Assembly (NCBI GenBank): GCA_947492135.1
Contig: CANLQR010000002.1
Span: 1 to 49,607 of the forward strand
DNA: 49,607 nt
From: Deltaproteobacteria bacterium
Lineage (GTDB): Bacteria > Myxococcota_A > Polyangia > Nannocystales > Nannocystaceae
Direction: 5' to 3'
Shown here: piece by piece, positions 8,520-17,571 of the stretch
Layout of the letters: every line of letters starts with the position of its first letter
Position numbering within the stretch: position 1 is the first letter of the stretch
Position numbers and translations under genes: made by a program
The notes under the pieces: generated by a model
The model's database searches: none
Told to the model about the DNA's origin: nothing
The model's input: only the letters and a program-made list of their open reading frames with translations

Positions 8520-10079
8520 TCACGTGCGTCGGCGTCGCGCCAGGCGCCGCCGCACCATGGCTTGCAGATGCTCGCGCTCCTCGGGATCGAGCGCGTACCT
8601 CCACATGCCGATGCCGATGATCGCGGCGTAGGGGATGCCCCACACGAACACGTCGACCACCGCCGCCAGGCGCGGCGACAGCGGTAGCTCGGGCAGGCCG
8701 AGCAGGCTTCGTCCGGCCACCACGACCGCTGCACCCGCTGCGACGACGAGCAGCACGCGGGCCAGACCTGCACCTGCCCACCAATGCAGCACCGAGAGCC
8801 GCGCGTGGCGGAAAAACGCCCGCATGAACCACACCGCGCCGACGATCTGCGCGGCCGCTCGCGACCACACCACCGCCTCGAAGGGCGCGATGCCGACAAG
8901 CGCCACCAGCAGCGCAACCGCGACGCCCGATGACACCATCGCAAAGATGAACTCAAACCTCACGTTGCCTTGGGCACGAAGACTGATCGAGTGCACCGCC
9001 GTCTGCTGCGTGAACAGGTTGGACAGCACCAACACCTGCACCGCCCACGCGGCCAGGGGCACATCCTGTCCGGTCCACGCCAGCAGCGCGGGCCTGGCAG
9101 TGGTCGCAAGGAATACCGCGACCGAGCAGCCGACGATCGCGACAGCCTTCCAGCTCCGCTGCAGCACCTCGCGCTCGCGGGCGTGTTCGCCACCGGCCTG
9201 GAGATCGGCGAACACCGCCAGCAGTGGCCCGACGACCGCCGTCACTGGCGTGCGCGCCAGCTGGACCAGCTTGTCGGCCAGGCCGTACAGCGCGGTCGCC
9301 CGGGGATCGATCATCACGGACAACAGCACCTTCACGCCCTCGGCGATCACCACGTGGACGAACGCGAGCAACTGCATCGGCCCACCGATGTGCATCACCG
9401 CGCGCAAACCGGCGCGTGTCGCATACAGCGGTGAAATCTGCACTTGCGGGTCTTCGCGCCGCACCCACCGCAGCCCGAGGGAAAAGCAGGATAGCTGGCC
9501 CACCGCATAGCCGATTGCCATGCCGACGAGGCCATGGTCGGTGAGCAGCAGCGGGACTGTGACCACAAACTCGACGAACGACGCGAGGATCGTCAGGCGG
9601 TGGGTGAGGTCGATCCTCTGGAGCCCTGACAAGATCTCGAGTGAGCAGCCGATCGTGAGCCGCAGGACCAACACGGTCATCACGATCATCATCGCGATCC
9701 GCCCGTCGTCCAGCATGTCTTCGGGGACGTTGAGCCCGCGAAGAATCGCCGCGCCCAGGAACCAAGCGACGGCCAAGCCAACCACCGCGAACGCTCCCAC
9801 CCCAGAGATGCCCGCGCCGATGATCTCGCGCAGACGATCGTACTCGCGGGTGCGCACGCACTCGGCGGTGAACTTGATGTACGACACGCCGAACCCGACG
9901 TTCGCGATCGACACGTACGCCGCGAGCGAGAACAACAGCGTCCACACCCCGTAGCCGCGCAGGCCAATGTGCGCGAGCACGATCGGGGTGAGCACGAACC
10001 GCGAGCCGATTCGCCAGCCCTCGGCCAGGGTGCCGAACACGAAGCTACGTCCGAGGTTGTCGAGGCTCACGCGCGCCAT
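8520..10079 (-). CDS. polysaccharide/oligosaccharide flippase (Wzx/MATE-like)
   Basis: 519 residues, the usual size for this family, with about 12-14 hydrophobic segments spread over the length (for example FVLTPIVLAHIGLRGYGVW, AVVGLAVAWFLGAAIL, VEFVVTVPLLL, FIFAMVSSGVAVALLVALVG). The N-terminal pattern SFVFGTLAEGWRIGSRFVLT and LRGYGVWTLLFSLAAY, with GVWTL after the second helix, is typical of polysaccharide biosynthesis proteins of the MOP superfamily that flip lipid-linked sugars across the inner membrane. The C-terminus is basic (RRRLARRRR) and cytosolic. No glycosyltransferases are next to it, so the sugar pathway is not known. Confidence 0.85.
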   Translation of the reverse strand: MARVSLDNLGRSFVFGTLAEGWRIGSRFVLTPIVLAHIGLRGYGVWTLLFSLAAYVSIANVGFGVSYIKFTAECVRTREYDRLREIIGAGISGVGAFAVVGLAVAWFLGAAILRGLNVPEDMLDDGRIAMMIVMTVLVLRLTIGCSLEILSGLQRIDLTHRLTILASFVEFVVTVPLLLTDHGLVGMAIGYAVGQLSCFSLGLRWVRREDPQVQISPLYATRAGLRAVMHIGGPMQLLAFVHVVIAEGVKVLLSVMIDPRATALYGLADKLVQLARTPVTAVVGPLLAVFADLQAGGEHAREREVLQRSWKAVAIVGCSVAVFLATTARPALLAWTGQDVPLAAWAVQVLVLSNLFTQQTAVHSISLRAQGNVRFEFIFAMVSSGVAVALLVALVGIAPFEAVVWSRAAAQIVGAVWFMRAFFRHARLSVLHWWAGAGLARVLLVVAAGAAVVVAGRSLLGLPELPLSPRLAAVVDVFVWGIPYAAIIGIGMWRYALDPEEREHLQAMVRRRLARRRRT

Positions 10080-10124
10080 TGGAATCTCGCGCTGTGGCGT
10101 CGGGCACCAACCGGCGCCCCGGGA

Positions 10125-11201
10125 TCATGGCAGAAAACAGTAATCGGGGAAGTCGTCGGGCAGCCCGGCGGCGTACGACTGCGAGCCCCAAGGGTGATCC
10201 GCGAAGAACTGATCGACGCTGTTCTGTTGGGGACCGACGAGGTGACCCATCTCGTGGTTGCACTCGATGGCGAACCGGCCCGAGGACTGCAGCTGCTCGA
10301 TGTAGTAGTGGCTCATGTCCTCGAAGAAGACCGAGCCGCCATAGGTGTCGCTCGCGCCGCCGTGCACGACCATCGCGGCGAACCCGTTGTCGGGCTCGGA
10401 GTCCCAGGGGGCGTAGCCGGGCGACCCGAATCCACCGGAGTAGATGACGACGCTCGCGAGGTAGACCGCGCGCAGGTAGCTGGCCTTCGAGGTGTGCATG
10501 CCGCCGGCGGAGAAGCCGGCACTGTGAATGCGATGCAGATCGATACCGAGCTCGGACACCGCGCAGGCCACGACTTCGTCCATCAGCAGCAGGTCATCGT
10601 CACGATCGCCGCTGGTCAGAAACCAGGGAAAGTTCCCGGTCGCCGGGTCGTTGTAGGGCGCGACGACGATGCCTCCAGCCGCAGTGAGGGCTGCGATGTT
10701 GTTCGTGTCCCAATGGTTGTAGCCCCACTCGGCCTCCATCGGGCTACCACCGGTGCCGTGGAAGTAGAACTGAAGGCGCCCGCCGCCGTCGTAGGCGGCG
10801 TCTTCCATCCACACCCGCACCGTGCGGGGCTCGATGCCCGCGGGGTTGAACATCAGATCGCCCGCGGCAAACGTCGGACACGTCCCGGTGACGATGGGCA
10901 TCAGCGGCTCGAGTCCCTGCGGACCGGTGTCGTCGCCGCTGTCGTCGCCGCCACTGTCGGCCGACGTGTCGTCGACGGACGGATCGTCGGTCGGATCGGT
11001 CGGATCGTCAGTCGGGTTGGACGGGTTGGTCGGGTTGGACGGGTTGGACGTGGGATCGCTCGCGGCGGTCTCGTCCCCACTCGCGTCGGACGAACCCGAA
11101 CCGCCTTCACCACTGGAGTCCGAAGCGCAGCCCGCCAGCGCCAGCAGCAGCATCGCCGGCCGCGCGATCGAGTGAGAAGGCGTCCGCGGGATCATTCGCA
11201 T
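10125..11201 (-). CDS. PHB-depolymerase-like esterase lipoprotein
   Basis: 358 residues. A signal with lipobox LALAGC (Cys25) is followed by an 80-residue Ser/Asp/Asn/Pro linker containing near-identical NPSNPT and TDDPT repeats, then an alpha/beta-hydrolase domain. The oxyanion region appears as LQFYFHGTGG and the nucleophile elbow as HSAGFSAGGMH, the pattern of the LpqC/feruloyl-esterase/poly(3-hydroxybutyrate)-depolymerase group; a Gly-His (MGHLVG) near the C-terminus could supply the catalytic His. Likely a surface-anchored secreted esterase; the substrate is not evident. The next gene upstream on the same strand is 223 bp away, so it probably has its own promoter. Confidence 0.85.
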   Translation of the reverse strand: MRMIPRTPSHSIARPAMLLLALAGCASDSSGEGGSGSSDASGDETAASDPTSNPSNPTNPSNPTDDPTDPTDDPSVDDTSADSGGDDSGDDTGPQGLEPLMPIVTGTCPTFAAGDLMFNPAGIEPRTVRVWMEDAAYDGGGRLQFYFHGTGGSPMEAEWGYNHWDTNNIAALTAAGGIVVAPYNDPATGNFPWFLTSGDRDDDLLLMDEVVACAVSELGIDLHRIHSAGFSAGGMHTSKASYLRAVYLASVVIYSGGFGSPGYAPWDSEPDNGFAAMVVHGGASDTYGGSVFFEDMSHYYIEQLQSSGRFAIECNHEMGHLVGPQQNSVDQFFADHPWGSQSYAAGLPDDFPDYCFLP

Positions 11202-11424
11202 GCCGAGATGCGTAGCACAGGCCTCGCGCCGTGATCAACCAACGCCCAGGCGCAGACGGCGGCCCCCATCGACGCCGCGCGGCGTCCCGGTCCGATCGTG
11301 AACGTGGCCCGCACGGCGACGAGCCCGTGCGCCACCCCCCGCGCGCGCGTCCGAGCAAAGCCCACGGGGTCGACGGTCCGCTTGCCTTGCCCCGCAGGCG
11401 CGCGACGCCCCCGCGCCGCTGAAC

Positions 11425-11934
11425 TCAATGCGCGGATGCGGGAGGCTGCCGATCGGTCGCAGGCTCTGGAGTCCGCGCGGGCGCTGGTGGTGGCTGCCCA
11501 CCGCCGATCGCCGCCAACCATCGGTCGAGATCGCGGACGAGCCACGCTGCGGTGTCTTCTCCGCGCGCATCTCCAAAGCGAACCCGCAGCAGCGGTCGCG
11601 CAAGGCGGCGTCCGCAATGTTCGTCGGTGTGATCGACCGCGAGCACGTCGTGCCTCGGGATGCGCAGGACACTGCGTGGGACCCACTGCACAAACACCAG
11701 GGCCTCGTCACTCAGCGCCAGCGAACCATTGCCTCGTCGCTGCTCCACCCCGCCCGAGGTTCGCCCGAGGTAGGCGGCGGTGTCATCGATGAGGACCACC
11801 TGGCCGCCACAGCTCGCGGTGGCCTCCGCACGACCCTCCTGCCGCAGACGTGTGACTCGTCGGGCCAGGGCGCGCAGCCCGAGCACCATCGCCACGGCTG
11901 CAACGGCGATCACGACCTGCAGCTGCACCGACAC
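11425..11934 (-). CDS. membrane-anchored protein of unknown function
   Basis: 169 residues. One N-terminal transmembrane helix (LQVVIAVAAVAMVLGL) is followed by a basic segment and a soluble domain of about 100 residues with alternating strands (GNGSLALSDEALVFVQWVPR, SVLRIPRHDVLAVDH, LLRVRF) resembling a small PH-like or GRAM-like fold, ending in a helix (WLVRDLDRWLAAI) and a Pro/Ala-rich tail. No family was recognised with certainty. It lies just downstream of the Rieske gene on the same strand (18-bp gap), so the two are probably cotranscribed. Coding status is supported by strong codon bias and a clean frame. Confidence 0.75.
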   Translation of the reverse strand: MSVQLQVVIAVAAVAMVLGLRALARRVTRLRQEGRAEATASCGGQVVLIDDTAAYLGRTSGGVEQRRGNGSLALSDEALVFVQWVPRSVLRIPRHDVLAVDHTDEHCGRRLARPLLRVRFGDARGEDTAAWLVRDLDRWLAAIGGGQPPPAPARTPEPATDRQPPASAH

Positions 11935-11952
11935 GAACTCGAGCCTAGCCGT

Positions 11953-12957
11953 TCAACCAACACCAGAGCTGATCGGCAGCCTCGTCGGTCCGGGGAGCGC
12001 GGGCTCCTTGGGATCGAGAAACCCCGCAAACCATCGCCGGAGCTTGATGATCGAGCCATCGCCGTCACACAGCACGGGGTGCGATTGGTACTCTTTGTTC
12101 TCCCAGATGCGCATGTCCTCGCGGTAGGTCTTCATCATCTGCCAGATGAGGAAGCGCCGGACGACCTGAGACCAACCGGGAACCGACGTCTTCTTGACGA
12201 AGAACGTCATGCGATGACTGGTGTACTCCTCGTCGATCGGGACGATCGACGAGAACACCAGCGCCGTGGTGCCGGGCAACTTTGGGAAGTGGACGTAGTG
12301 AAAGCCCGGCTCGACGAGGTGGAACTCGAGACGAAAGTCGATCGTGGTCCCGAAGCGCGCCACCGACATCTGTTGGCTGACGCGCAGGCTGCCTTGGTCC
12401 TCGCGAAACACGAATTCCGGCAGAGAATGGCGGTGAACGGCCATGAAGTGCGGGCCATCCACCGAGTTCTCCATGATGTCCTGACCATGGATTCGGATCG
12501 AAAACTCGTAGCGTTCCGGGGCACAGAACTCGCTCGCGTCGAAGTTCTCGATCCGCGGCAGTGGGGTCTTGGGCGGACCGCCGTTCGCGCTGCGATACAT
12601 GAAGATCATGTCGTCGCGCTCGGCGACGGTATGCCCGACCACCCGGGCCTTGACCGGGATCTTCGTGCTGTACGGGATGTCCACGCAGCGTCCATCACGA
12701 GCGAAGGACCAGTTGTGATACGGACAGCGAACCGCGTTGCCGCGCACACAGCCGCCTTCCGAGAAGTGCGCACCCAGATGCGGGCAAATGTCATCGATCA
12801 CGCCGACGATGCCGTCCTCACCGCGGAACATCGTGTACGTCGTGCCGAACTGACGGACCTTCTTGAGCTGTCCGCGCGCCAAGTCGCGGCTCCACCCGAG
12901 TTGAAACCATCCCTCGTAGTAGGGCGAGATGTCGTAGCGGCGCTTGATCGTGTCCAT
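11953..12957 (-). CDS. Rieske [2Fe-2S] non-haem iron oxygenase
   Basis: 334 residues from the ATG at 12957. The Rieske cluster ligands are Cys58-x-His60 (CPHLG) and Cys78-x2-His81 (CPYHNW). The catalytic domain has the mononuclear-iron motif ENSVDGPHFMAVH (Asn164, Asp167, His170, His175), matching the E/N-x2-D-x2-H-x4-H pattern of Rieske oxygenases; a C-terminal Asp would complete the facial triad. The layout and length resemble the KshA and DAF-36/Neverland group, which act on steroids, so a sterol or other hydrophobic substrate is possible but unproven. No ferredoxin reductase gene is adjacent, so electrons must come from elsewhere. Cotranscribed with the small membrane protein downstream. 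Confidence 0.9.
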   Translation of the reverse strand: MDTIKRRYDISPYYEGWFQLGWSRDLARGQLKKVRQFGTTYTMFRGEDGIVGVIDDICPHLGAHFSEGGCVRGNAVRCPYHNWSFARDGRCVDIPYSTKIPVKARVVGHTVAERDDMIFMYRSANGGPPKTPLPRIENFDASEFCAPERYEFSIRIHGQDIMENSVDGPHFMAVHRHSLPEFVFREDQGSLRVSQQMSVARFGTTIDFRLEFHLVEPGFHYVHFPKLPGTTALVFSSIVPIDEEYTSHRMTFFVKKTSVPGWSQVVRRFLIWQMMKTYREDMRIWENKEYQSHPVLCDGDGSIIKLRRWFAGFLDPKEPALPGPTRLPISSGVG

Positions 12958-13299
12958 CCAGAAAAGTGCGATTCGAGCGTAGCCGATCGCCCCGGCGATC
13001 GCGCCGGCCGGGTCCTGGGCTGCGGTGGCGCATCGTCGGCGGCAGATCGTCGATGCGCGCGCGGGCCGCACCGGGCCGAGCGTTGTGGTTTTTCCACGCC
13101 CGCAAGGCGTGACGCCTCGGGCTGGGAACCTTTCGCCGGGTTGGCCGGACTGTTCTTGCAGAGAGCATCACGGCGCGACCATCCGCCGGCCTTCGTGGCC
13201 GCGCAACGTCGCACAGCCCGATGCCTTCTCGGCGCCCGCTCGCACAACGCGATGACGGCGTCGATCAGCGCTGACGACGTCAGAAAAGGCAACACCGCA
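12958..13299. other. 342-bp divergent intergenic region
   Basis: Separates the Rieske gene (minus) from a secreted lipoprotein (plus). Frames here are open on both strands but lack start codons with ribosome sites or recognisable motifs, so it is judged non-coding. It contains one conspicuous inverted repeat (13098-13122) and a lower-GC stretch before the plus-strand start, presumably promoter DNA. Confidence 0.6.
13098..13122. promoter_or_regulatory. inverted repeat in divergent promoter region
   Basis: Inner arms AGGCG-TGA-CGCCT (13105-13117) flanked by outer arms GCCCG and CGGGC with two unpaired bases on the left. Located roughly midway between the divergent starts at 12957 and 13300, a position suited to an operator. 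It could also form a short hairpin in RNA. Confidence 0.4.
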
Positions 13300-14622
13300 A
13301 TGCGAAGATTGGTTTCGAGCTTCATGATGACTGCCGCGTGCTCGGTTGCCGCGCCTTCGGATGCGGCCAGTGAGAGCATCGGCTCGCTGGGACTGACAGC
13401 CGGGAGCGACGCTCAGACCTCGAGCAGTGGCGTTGCGACGTCCGGGGGCGGGTCATCGAGCGAGTCCGACGCAAGCTCGAGCCCGAGCAGCGGGCCGGAG
13501 ATGACCAAGTACGACGTCGGCGGATCGGTCTGCGATCTTTTCCCCGTGGGAATCCACTGCGACGACGGCACCGCCTACGAGTGCAACGAAGACGGCGGGC
13601 TCGTGCAGGAACACAAGTGCGCGCCGGATCTCTGCATCGAAGGAACCGGCTGCGTGGAGTGTGTCGTCGGCGAGTTCCACTGCCAGGGCGCCAAGGTGAT
13701 GGGCTGCGACCCGCTTGCGCTGCCCCCGGCATGGGAACCGCTCGAGGTCTGCAACGCCGCGCTCGGACGCGTCTGCAACCGGGCGACCGGCACCTGCGAG
13801 GTCTCGCAGCCCGTGGGGGGCAACGACCCGACCGGCGTCTACTTCCAGTTTGGGGCGTTCGACAAGGACACCAGCGCGTTCAAGGGTGGCTTCGACGTCG
13901 ACGGGATCGGCGACAAGCTCTACGTGCTTCGCACGTCGGACGAGATCGACATCTACCAGGTCGATCTGCTCGACAGCGACGGCGATGGGAAGTTCGAACC
14001 GAACCAGCACCCCGAGAATCCCGACGCGCTCGGGCCGATGGAGACCCGCAGCCTGAGCTTTGTCGAGACCATCGCGACGCCTGCCCACGGGCTACCCAAC
14101 CACAACGAGTTGTACGTGCTCGAGGACCGCATGTACTTTGGTGGCAGTCATCTGGTCGAAATGATCTTCGGTGGTGCGACCACCACGTTGTCGACGCCGT
14201 TGGCGGCGATGGTGCACTTTGCGAACATCGGCTACGACGATGTCAGCGAGATCTGGTACGCCGCCGGTGCAGGCAAGCGCCGCGTGTTTCAGTACGACTC
14301 CAGCGACGATACCTGGGGCATTGCTTTCGACTATCCGAGCCTCGCGGGCTCGCACATGGACGGTATGGAGGTCGTCCCCGATCCGACCGACGGCACGCCG
14401 TACGTCTACGTCAGCGACATGACCAGCGACTTTCTCGCCCAGTACCGCCTTGATCGCCAGCAGGGCTGGGTGCAGGAGAACGTCTTCGAGTACACCGGGA
14501 ATACCGCCCTGGTCGAAGGCATGGGCTTTGGTCCACTGCACCACTTCTGGGTCACCGGTGGCCCGGATTTGTATGAGCTCGGTGGTGGCGACCTCGCGGA
14601 GTTCACCGACCCGCCGGGATGA
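13300..14622 (+). CDS. secreted lipoprotein with Cys-rich domain and beta-propeller-like region
   Basis: 440 residues from the ATG at 13300 (MRRLVSSFMMTAAC). The N-terminus looks like a lipoprotein signal with lipobox TAAC at Cys14, followed by a Ser-rich linker. A Cys-rich domain (about 70-160; CDLFPVGIHCDDGTAYECNE, CVECVVGEFHC) resembles the disulphide-rich modules of myxobacterial surface proteins. The C-terminal 270 residues consist of repeated strands with aromatic and Asp residues (GFDVDGIGDKLYVLRTSDEID, HNELYVLEDRMYFGG, MDGMEVVPD, YVSDMTSDF), consistent with a beta-propeller. No enzyme motif seen. The frame stays open far upstream, but only sequence after 13300 looks like a secreted protein. 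Confidence 0.82.
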   Translation: MRRLVSSFMMTAACSVAAPSDAASESIGSLGLTAGSDAQTSSSGVATSGGGSSSESDASSSPSSGPEMTKYDVGGSVCDLFPVGIHCDDGTAYECNEDGGLVQEHKCAPDLCIEGTGCVECVVGEFHCQGAKVMGCDPLALPPAWEPLEVCNAALGRVCNRATGTCEVSQPVGGNDPTGVYFQFGAFDKDTSAFKGGFDVDGIGDKLYVLRTSDEIDIYQVDLLDSDGDGKFEPNQHPENPDALGPMETRSLSFVETIATPAHGLPNHNELYVLEDRMYFGGSHLVEMIFGGATTTLSTPLAAMVHFANIGYDDVSEIWYAAGAGKRRVFQYDSSDDTWGIAFDYPSLAGSHMDGMEVVPDPTDGTPYVYVSDMTSDFLAQYRLDRQQGWVQENVFEYTGNTALVEGMGFGPLHHFWVTGGPDLYELGGGDLAEFTDPPG

Positions 14623-14673
14623 TGCGACGAGCGGGCGAGCGCGGCGCGTTCGAGTCGTGCGATGCTCGCCCCA

Positions 14674-15153
14674 ATGGGCGCTCGCGACTCGCTGGTTGGT
14701 TTGCTGCTCGGTGCTGCGTGCCAGCCGGCCGTGACGGCCGACCGCGGTGGCAACGCGGTCTCGCGCGTCGAGCCACCGACCGCCACCGATCCATCCTCCG
14801 GGGTCCCGTCGATGAGCCACACGATCGTCCGCGGCCGCATCGAAGCGATCCGCCTCTACAACATCAACAAGGCCCAGGGCCACCACACCTACAACGTCGA
14901 GCTGACCGTGCGCGGCTCGCTCGAGGGAGCCTGGGGCTTCAACGCTGCGCGACCCGAGGTCGTGAACGTGCGGGTCGCGAAGATCTATTTTGATGACCTC
15001 GACGACGCGAGCCGGGCCGCGCTCGCGCCCGACGGCCCCAAGGCCGAGCTTGCTCCGGCGCACTTCGAGAACTGGGCGGTCGGCGACGAGGTGTCGCTCA
15101 TCGTCGAGATGACGTCGCCCGGCCTGGGCGCACTCATCCGCCCGTCGTCGTGA
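14674..15153 (+). CDS. small lipoprotein of unknown function
   Basis: 159 residues from the ATG at 14674; an ATG at 14662 would add four residues. Signal peptide with lipobox LLGAAC (Cys20), then a Pro/Thr/Ser linker and a compact domain of about 105 residues (VRGRIEAIRLYNINKAQGHH, YNVELTVRG, VVNVRVAKIYFDDLD, DEVSLIVEMTSPGLGALI) that looks like an OB- or Ig-like beta-barrel. No family recognised. Its 3' end overlaps the converging M20 peptidase gene by 20 bp. Confidence 0.78.
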   Translation: MGARDSLVGLLLGAACQPAVTADRGGNAVSRVEPPTATDPSSGVPSMSHTIVRGRIEAIRLYNINKAQGHHTYNVELTVRGSLEGAWGFNAARPEVVNVRVAKIYFDDLDDASRAALAPDGPKAELAPAHFENWAVGDEVSLIVEMTSPGLGALIRPSS

Positions 15154-16609
15154 GCAGCAGCGCCTGATAGAACCGCACCGCGGTGTGCAGATCCTCCACC
15201 GCGATGCGCTCGTCGGTCCCGTGCAGCCGCTTGCGATCGGTGTCGAGCATGCGCAGCGGCAAGAAGCGATAGATGTCGTGGGCCACAGCCGCATAGTGCC
15301 GCGCATCGGTGGCGCCAACCACCAACGAGGGACTCACGATCGCCTCGGGCCACGTCCATAGAATCGCGCGGCCGACCGCCTCCCACGCCGGGCCCTCGGT
15401 GCGCGACACCGGCGAAGGATCCCAGCACTTTTTCGCGCACTGCACCGTGAGATCCAGCTCCTCGGTGACCTCGAGGATGTGAGCCTCGACCGTCGACACG
15501 GTGTCGCCTGGCAACAGGCGGAAGTTCACCACTGCGCGGGCCTTGGCCGCGAGCACGTTGTCTGCACTCCCGGCCTCGAAGATCGTCGGTGCGGTGGTTG
15601 TGCGCACGATCGCATTGGTGGCCGGGTGCCGCGACATGACCCAGCGCAGCGCCGGATCGAACATCCACCGGTTCGCCAGCACCAACCGCGCGACGAAGGT
15701 GTGCTCGGGCGTGAGCCGATCGATCATCTGCGCCGACGGGCCGTGCAGCCGCGCGGGCATCTGCTCGCGCTCGAGCCTCACGATGGCTTCGGCCACCCGA
15801 CCGATCGCGCCCTGCGGTGGTGGCATCGACGAGTGCCCGCCTTCGTCGTGGGCAACCAGCTCGAAGCTGGCGTGGCCCTTCTCCGCGATTCCGACAAAGG
15901 CGATCGGACTCACGATCCCAGGGATCACGCCGCTGACGACCGCGCCGCCCTCGTCGAGCAGGAACTCGGCTTTGACCCCGCGCTGTTGTAGCCACGCCGC
16001 GATCGCCACTGCTCCCTCGGCGCCACCCACCTCTTCGTCGTGACCCAGGCCGATCCAGACGTCGCGGCTCGGCACGAAGCCCTGGGCGAGGAGCGATTCG
16101 ACCGCGGCGAGGATCCCGACCACGCCGAGCTTGTCGTCCATCGCCCCGCGGCCCCAGATGTGCCCGTCGCGAACCACGCCGCCAAACGGAGGTTGGGTCC
16201 ATCCGGCCTCGGTCCCGGGCTCGACCGGGACCACATCGAGGTGGGCCGTGAGGATGATCGGCGGCGCCGCAGCATCGCGCCCGCGCCAGTGGAACACCAG
16301 CGCGTGATCGTGAATCGCGGTCACCTCCAGCGTCGCATAGGTCTTGGGAAATCGCTCGCGCAGCAGGGCATGCAGCGCAACAAAGCTCGCGGGCTCTCCC
16401 CCTGAGGCGATCGACACCGTCGGAATCGCAACGGCCTGGGCGAGGTGCTCGGTGATGCGTTCGGGATCGAACTCGGGCAGGTGCGGCGGCGGGCCGGGCT
16501 CGAGCGCGGGCGCCGAAACTGTGGCCGCCCGGAACGTGCACACCGCCACGAGCGCGCCAAGGACCCCAGCGACAACCCGCGCGACGCGACGCCTCTTCGA
16601 GCTTGCCAT
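15134..16609 (-). CDS. M20-family metallopeptidase, membrane-anchored (PM20D1-like)
   Basis: 491 residues. An N-terminal helix (ARVVAGVLGALVAVCTF) acts as signal anchor. The di-zinc catalytic residues follow the M20 order: TAHLDVVP (His, then Asp), GRGAMDDK (bridging Asp), and HDEEVGG (general base Glu and ligand Glu); a dimerisation/lid domain lies between about 225 and 380. Length and spacing match the CPS1/PM20D1 carboxypeptidase subgroup, which in animals hydrolyses or condenses N-acyl amino acids. The gene lies 35 bp downstream of the AurF-like diiron gene on the same strand, so the two are likely one transcript. Substrate unknown; M20 assignment is firm. Confidence 0.92.
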   Translation of the reverse strand: MASSKRRRVARVVAGVLGALVAVCTFRAATVSAPALEPGPPPHLPEFDPERITEHLAQAVAIPTVSIASGGEPASFVALHALLRERFPKTYATLEVTAIHDHALVFHWRGRDAAAPPIILTAHLDVVPVEPGTEAGWTQPPFGGVVRDGHIWGRGAMDDKLGVVGILAAVESLLAQGFVPSRDVWIGLGHDEEVGGAEGAVAIAAWLQQRGVKAEFLLDEGGAVVSGVIPGIVSPIAFVGIAEKGHASFELVAHDEGGHSSMPPPQGAIGRVAEAIVRLEREQMPARLHGPSAQMIDRLTPEHTFVARLVLANRWMFDPALRWVMSRHPATNAIVRTTTAPTIFEAGSADNVLAAKARAVVNFRLLPGDTVSTVEAHILEVTEELDLTVQCAKKCWDPSPVSRTEGPAWEAVGRAILWTWPEAIVSPSLVVGATDARHYAAVAHDIYRFLPLRMLDTDRKRLHGTDERIAVEDLHTAVRFYQALLLTTTGG

Positions 16610-16644
16610 TCGTGGCGCGACGTTACAGCACCGGCGACGCCAAG

Positions 16645-17532
16645 TCAGGCCGCGCGACGCGACGAGAGGCCGTCGACCACATCCGACACCCGCACCAGCA
16701 GGTCACCCAGCCGCGTGTTCCCTTGCGTGACGTTGTTGACGTATCCCCGCATCAGGGCATAGGTGGGGTGCCGCGCGATGTCGGGATTGCGCTCGCCGAG
16801 CTCGACGTAGCGCCGCATGGCCTTGGCCGCCTCCTCGAGGTCCAGCCCCATGCGGGCGATGTTCTCGCGAGTGCGCGCGAGCATCGGCAGGTAGCCGAAG
16901 AACATCGCATACAGCCCCGAGGGCCGCACGAAGCTGCGCACGAGGTCGAGCGCGTTTGCGGCCCGACTCTGCTCGCGTCCGTAGAACTCGAGCATGTGGA
17001 AGTCCATCGCGAGATGGCGGGCCTCGTCGGCGTTGATGCCCTCGAACACCCGGTGGCAGATCGGATCGTCGACGACCCGGACCAGATACTTCACCAGCGC
17101 GCCATCGAGCACGAGCTCTGTCATCGGGATGATCGCGCTGAAGACCGACGGATGAACCTTGCTCGCACTGCGTTCGAGCGTTGCCAACAGTCGCCGCACG
17201 TTGGGATTGGGCACCGGGCGCTCGTGCTTGCGAAGGATCCCCCAGCGCACCATGAGCTGGCGCTCGGCCTCGGCGTGGCGGGTCTCGTCGACGGCGAACG
17301 ACTCGAAGATCGCCTTGCGGGTGGGGTCGGCGTCGCGTTGGGCCATCGCATCGAACACCACCGCGGCGATCGACTCGATCCAATAAAGATCCGCCATGAA
17401 CGCAGACAAGTCGCTCGCCTGCTTCGGGCTGACCCGGTCTGCACCCGGCGCCTCCCAGTCGATATCGTCGGTAGACCACTGTAATCGCTTCGATTTTTCG
17501 AGTAGTCGGGGTAGGTCGAGCACGGCGTCCAC
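16645..17532 (-). CDS. AurF-like diiron oxygenase (ferritin-like fold)
   Basis: 295 residues from a GTG at 17532; no other in-frame start lies near. The ferritin-like ligand pattern is complete: Glu53 (WIES), Glu83-x2-His86 (DETRHAE), Glu139 (PMTEL) and Glu170-x2-His173 (DEARHLAMDFH). This is the arrangement of the p-aminobenzoate N-oxygenase AurF family, which carries out O2-dependent oxidations of small molecules. Position gives no substrate. It diverges from a MerR regulator across only 44 bp that contain a strong palindrome, so it is almost certainly controlled by that regulator, and it is followed by the M20 peptidase gene. Confidence 0.88.
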   Translation of the reverse strand: MDAVLDLPRLLEKSKRLQWSTDDIDWEAPGADRVSPKQASDLSAFMADLYWIESIAAVVFDAMAQRDADPTRKAIFESFAVDETRHAEAERQLMVRWGILRKHERPVPNPNVRRLLATLERSASKVHPSVFSAIIPMTELVLDGALVKYLVRVVDDPICHRVFEGINADEARHLAMDFHMLEFYGREQSRAANALDLVRSFVRPSGLYAMFFGYLPMLARTRENIARMGLDLEEAAKAMRRYVELGERNPDIARHPTYALMRGYVNNVTQGNTRLGDLLVRVSDVVDGLSSRRAA

Positions 17533-17545
17533 CTCTTCGTCTTTG

Positions 17546-17571
17546 AAGGTTACACGGATTGATGTAACCTT
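17546..17571. promoter_or_regulatory. palindromic MerR-type operator in 44-bp divergent gap
   Basis: Perfect 9-bp arms AAGGTTACA and TGTAACCTT separated by 8 bp. The palindrome fills most of the gap between the GTG of the diiron gene (17532) and the GTG of the MerR gene (17577). Each arm contains TGTAAC-like sequence in -10 position and TTGAA-type sequence in -35 position on the opposite side, so overlapping divergent promoters are plausible. The MerR transcript would then start at or very near its start codon, i.e. be nearly leaderless. Confidence 0.75.

Noticed and set aside
11428-13299. Upstream extension of the lipoprotein frame at 13300
   Set aside because: The frame is open but antisense to the Rieske gene; only the part from 13300 has a signal peptide and family-like sequence.
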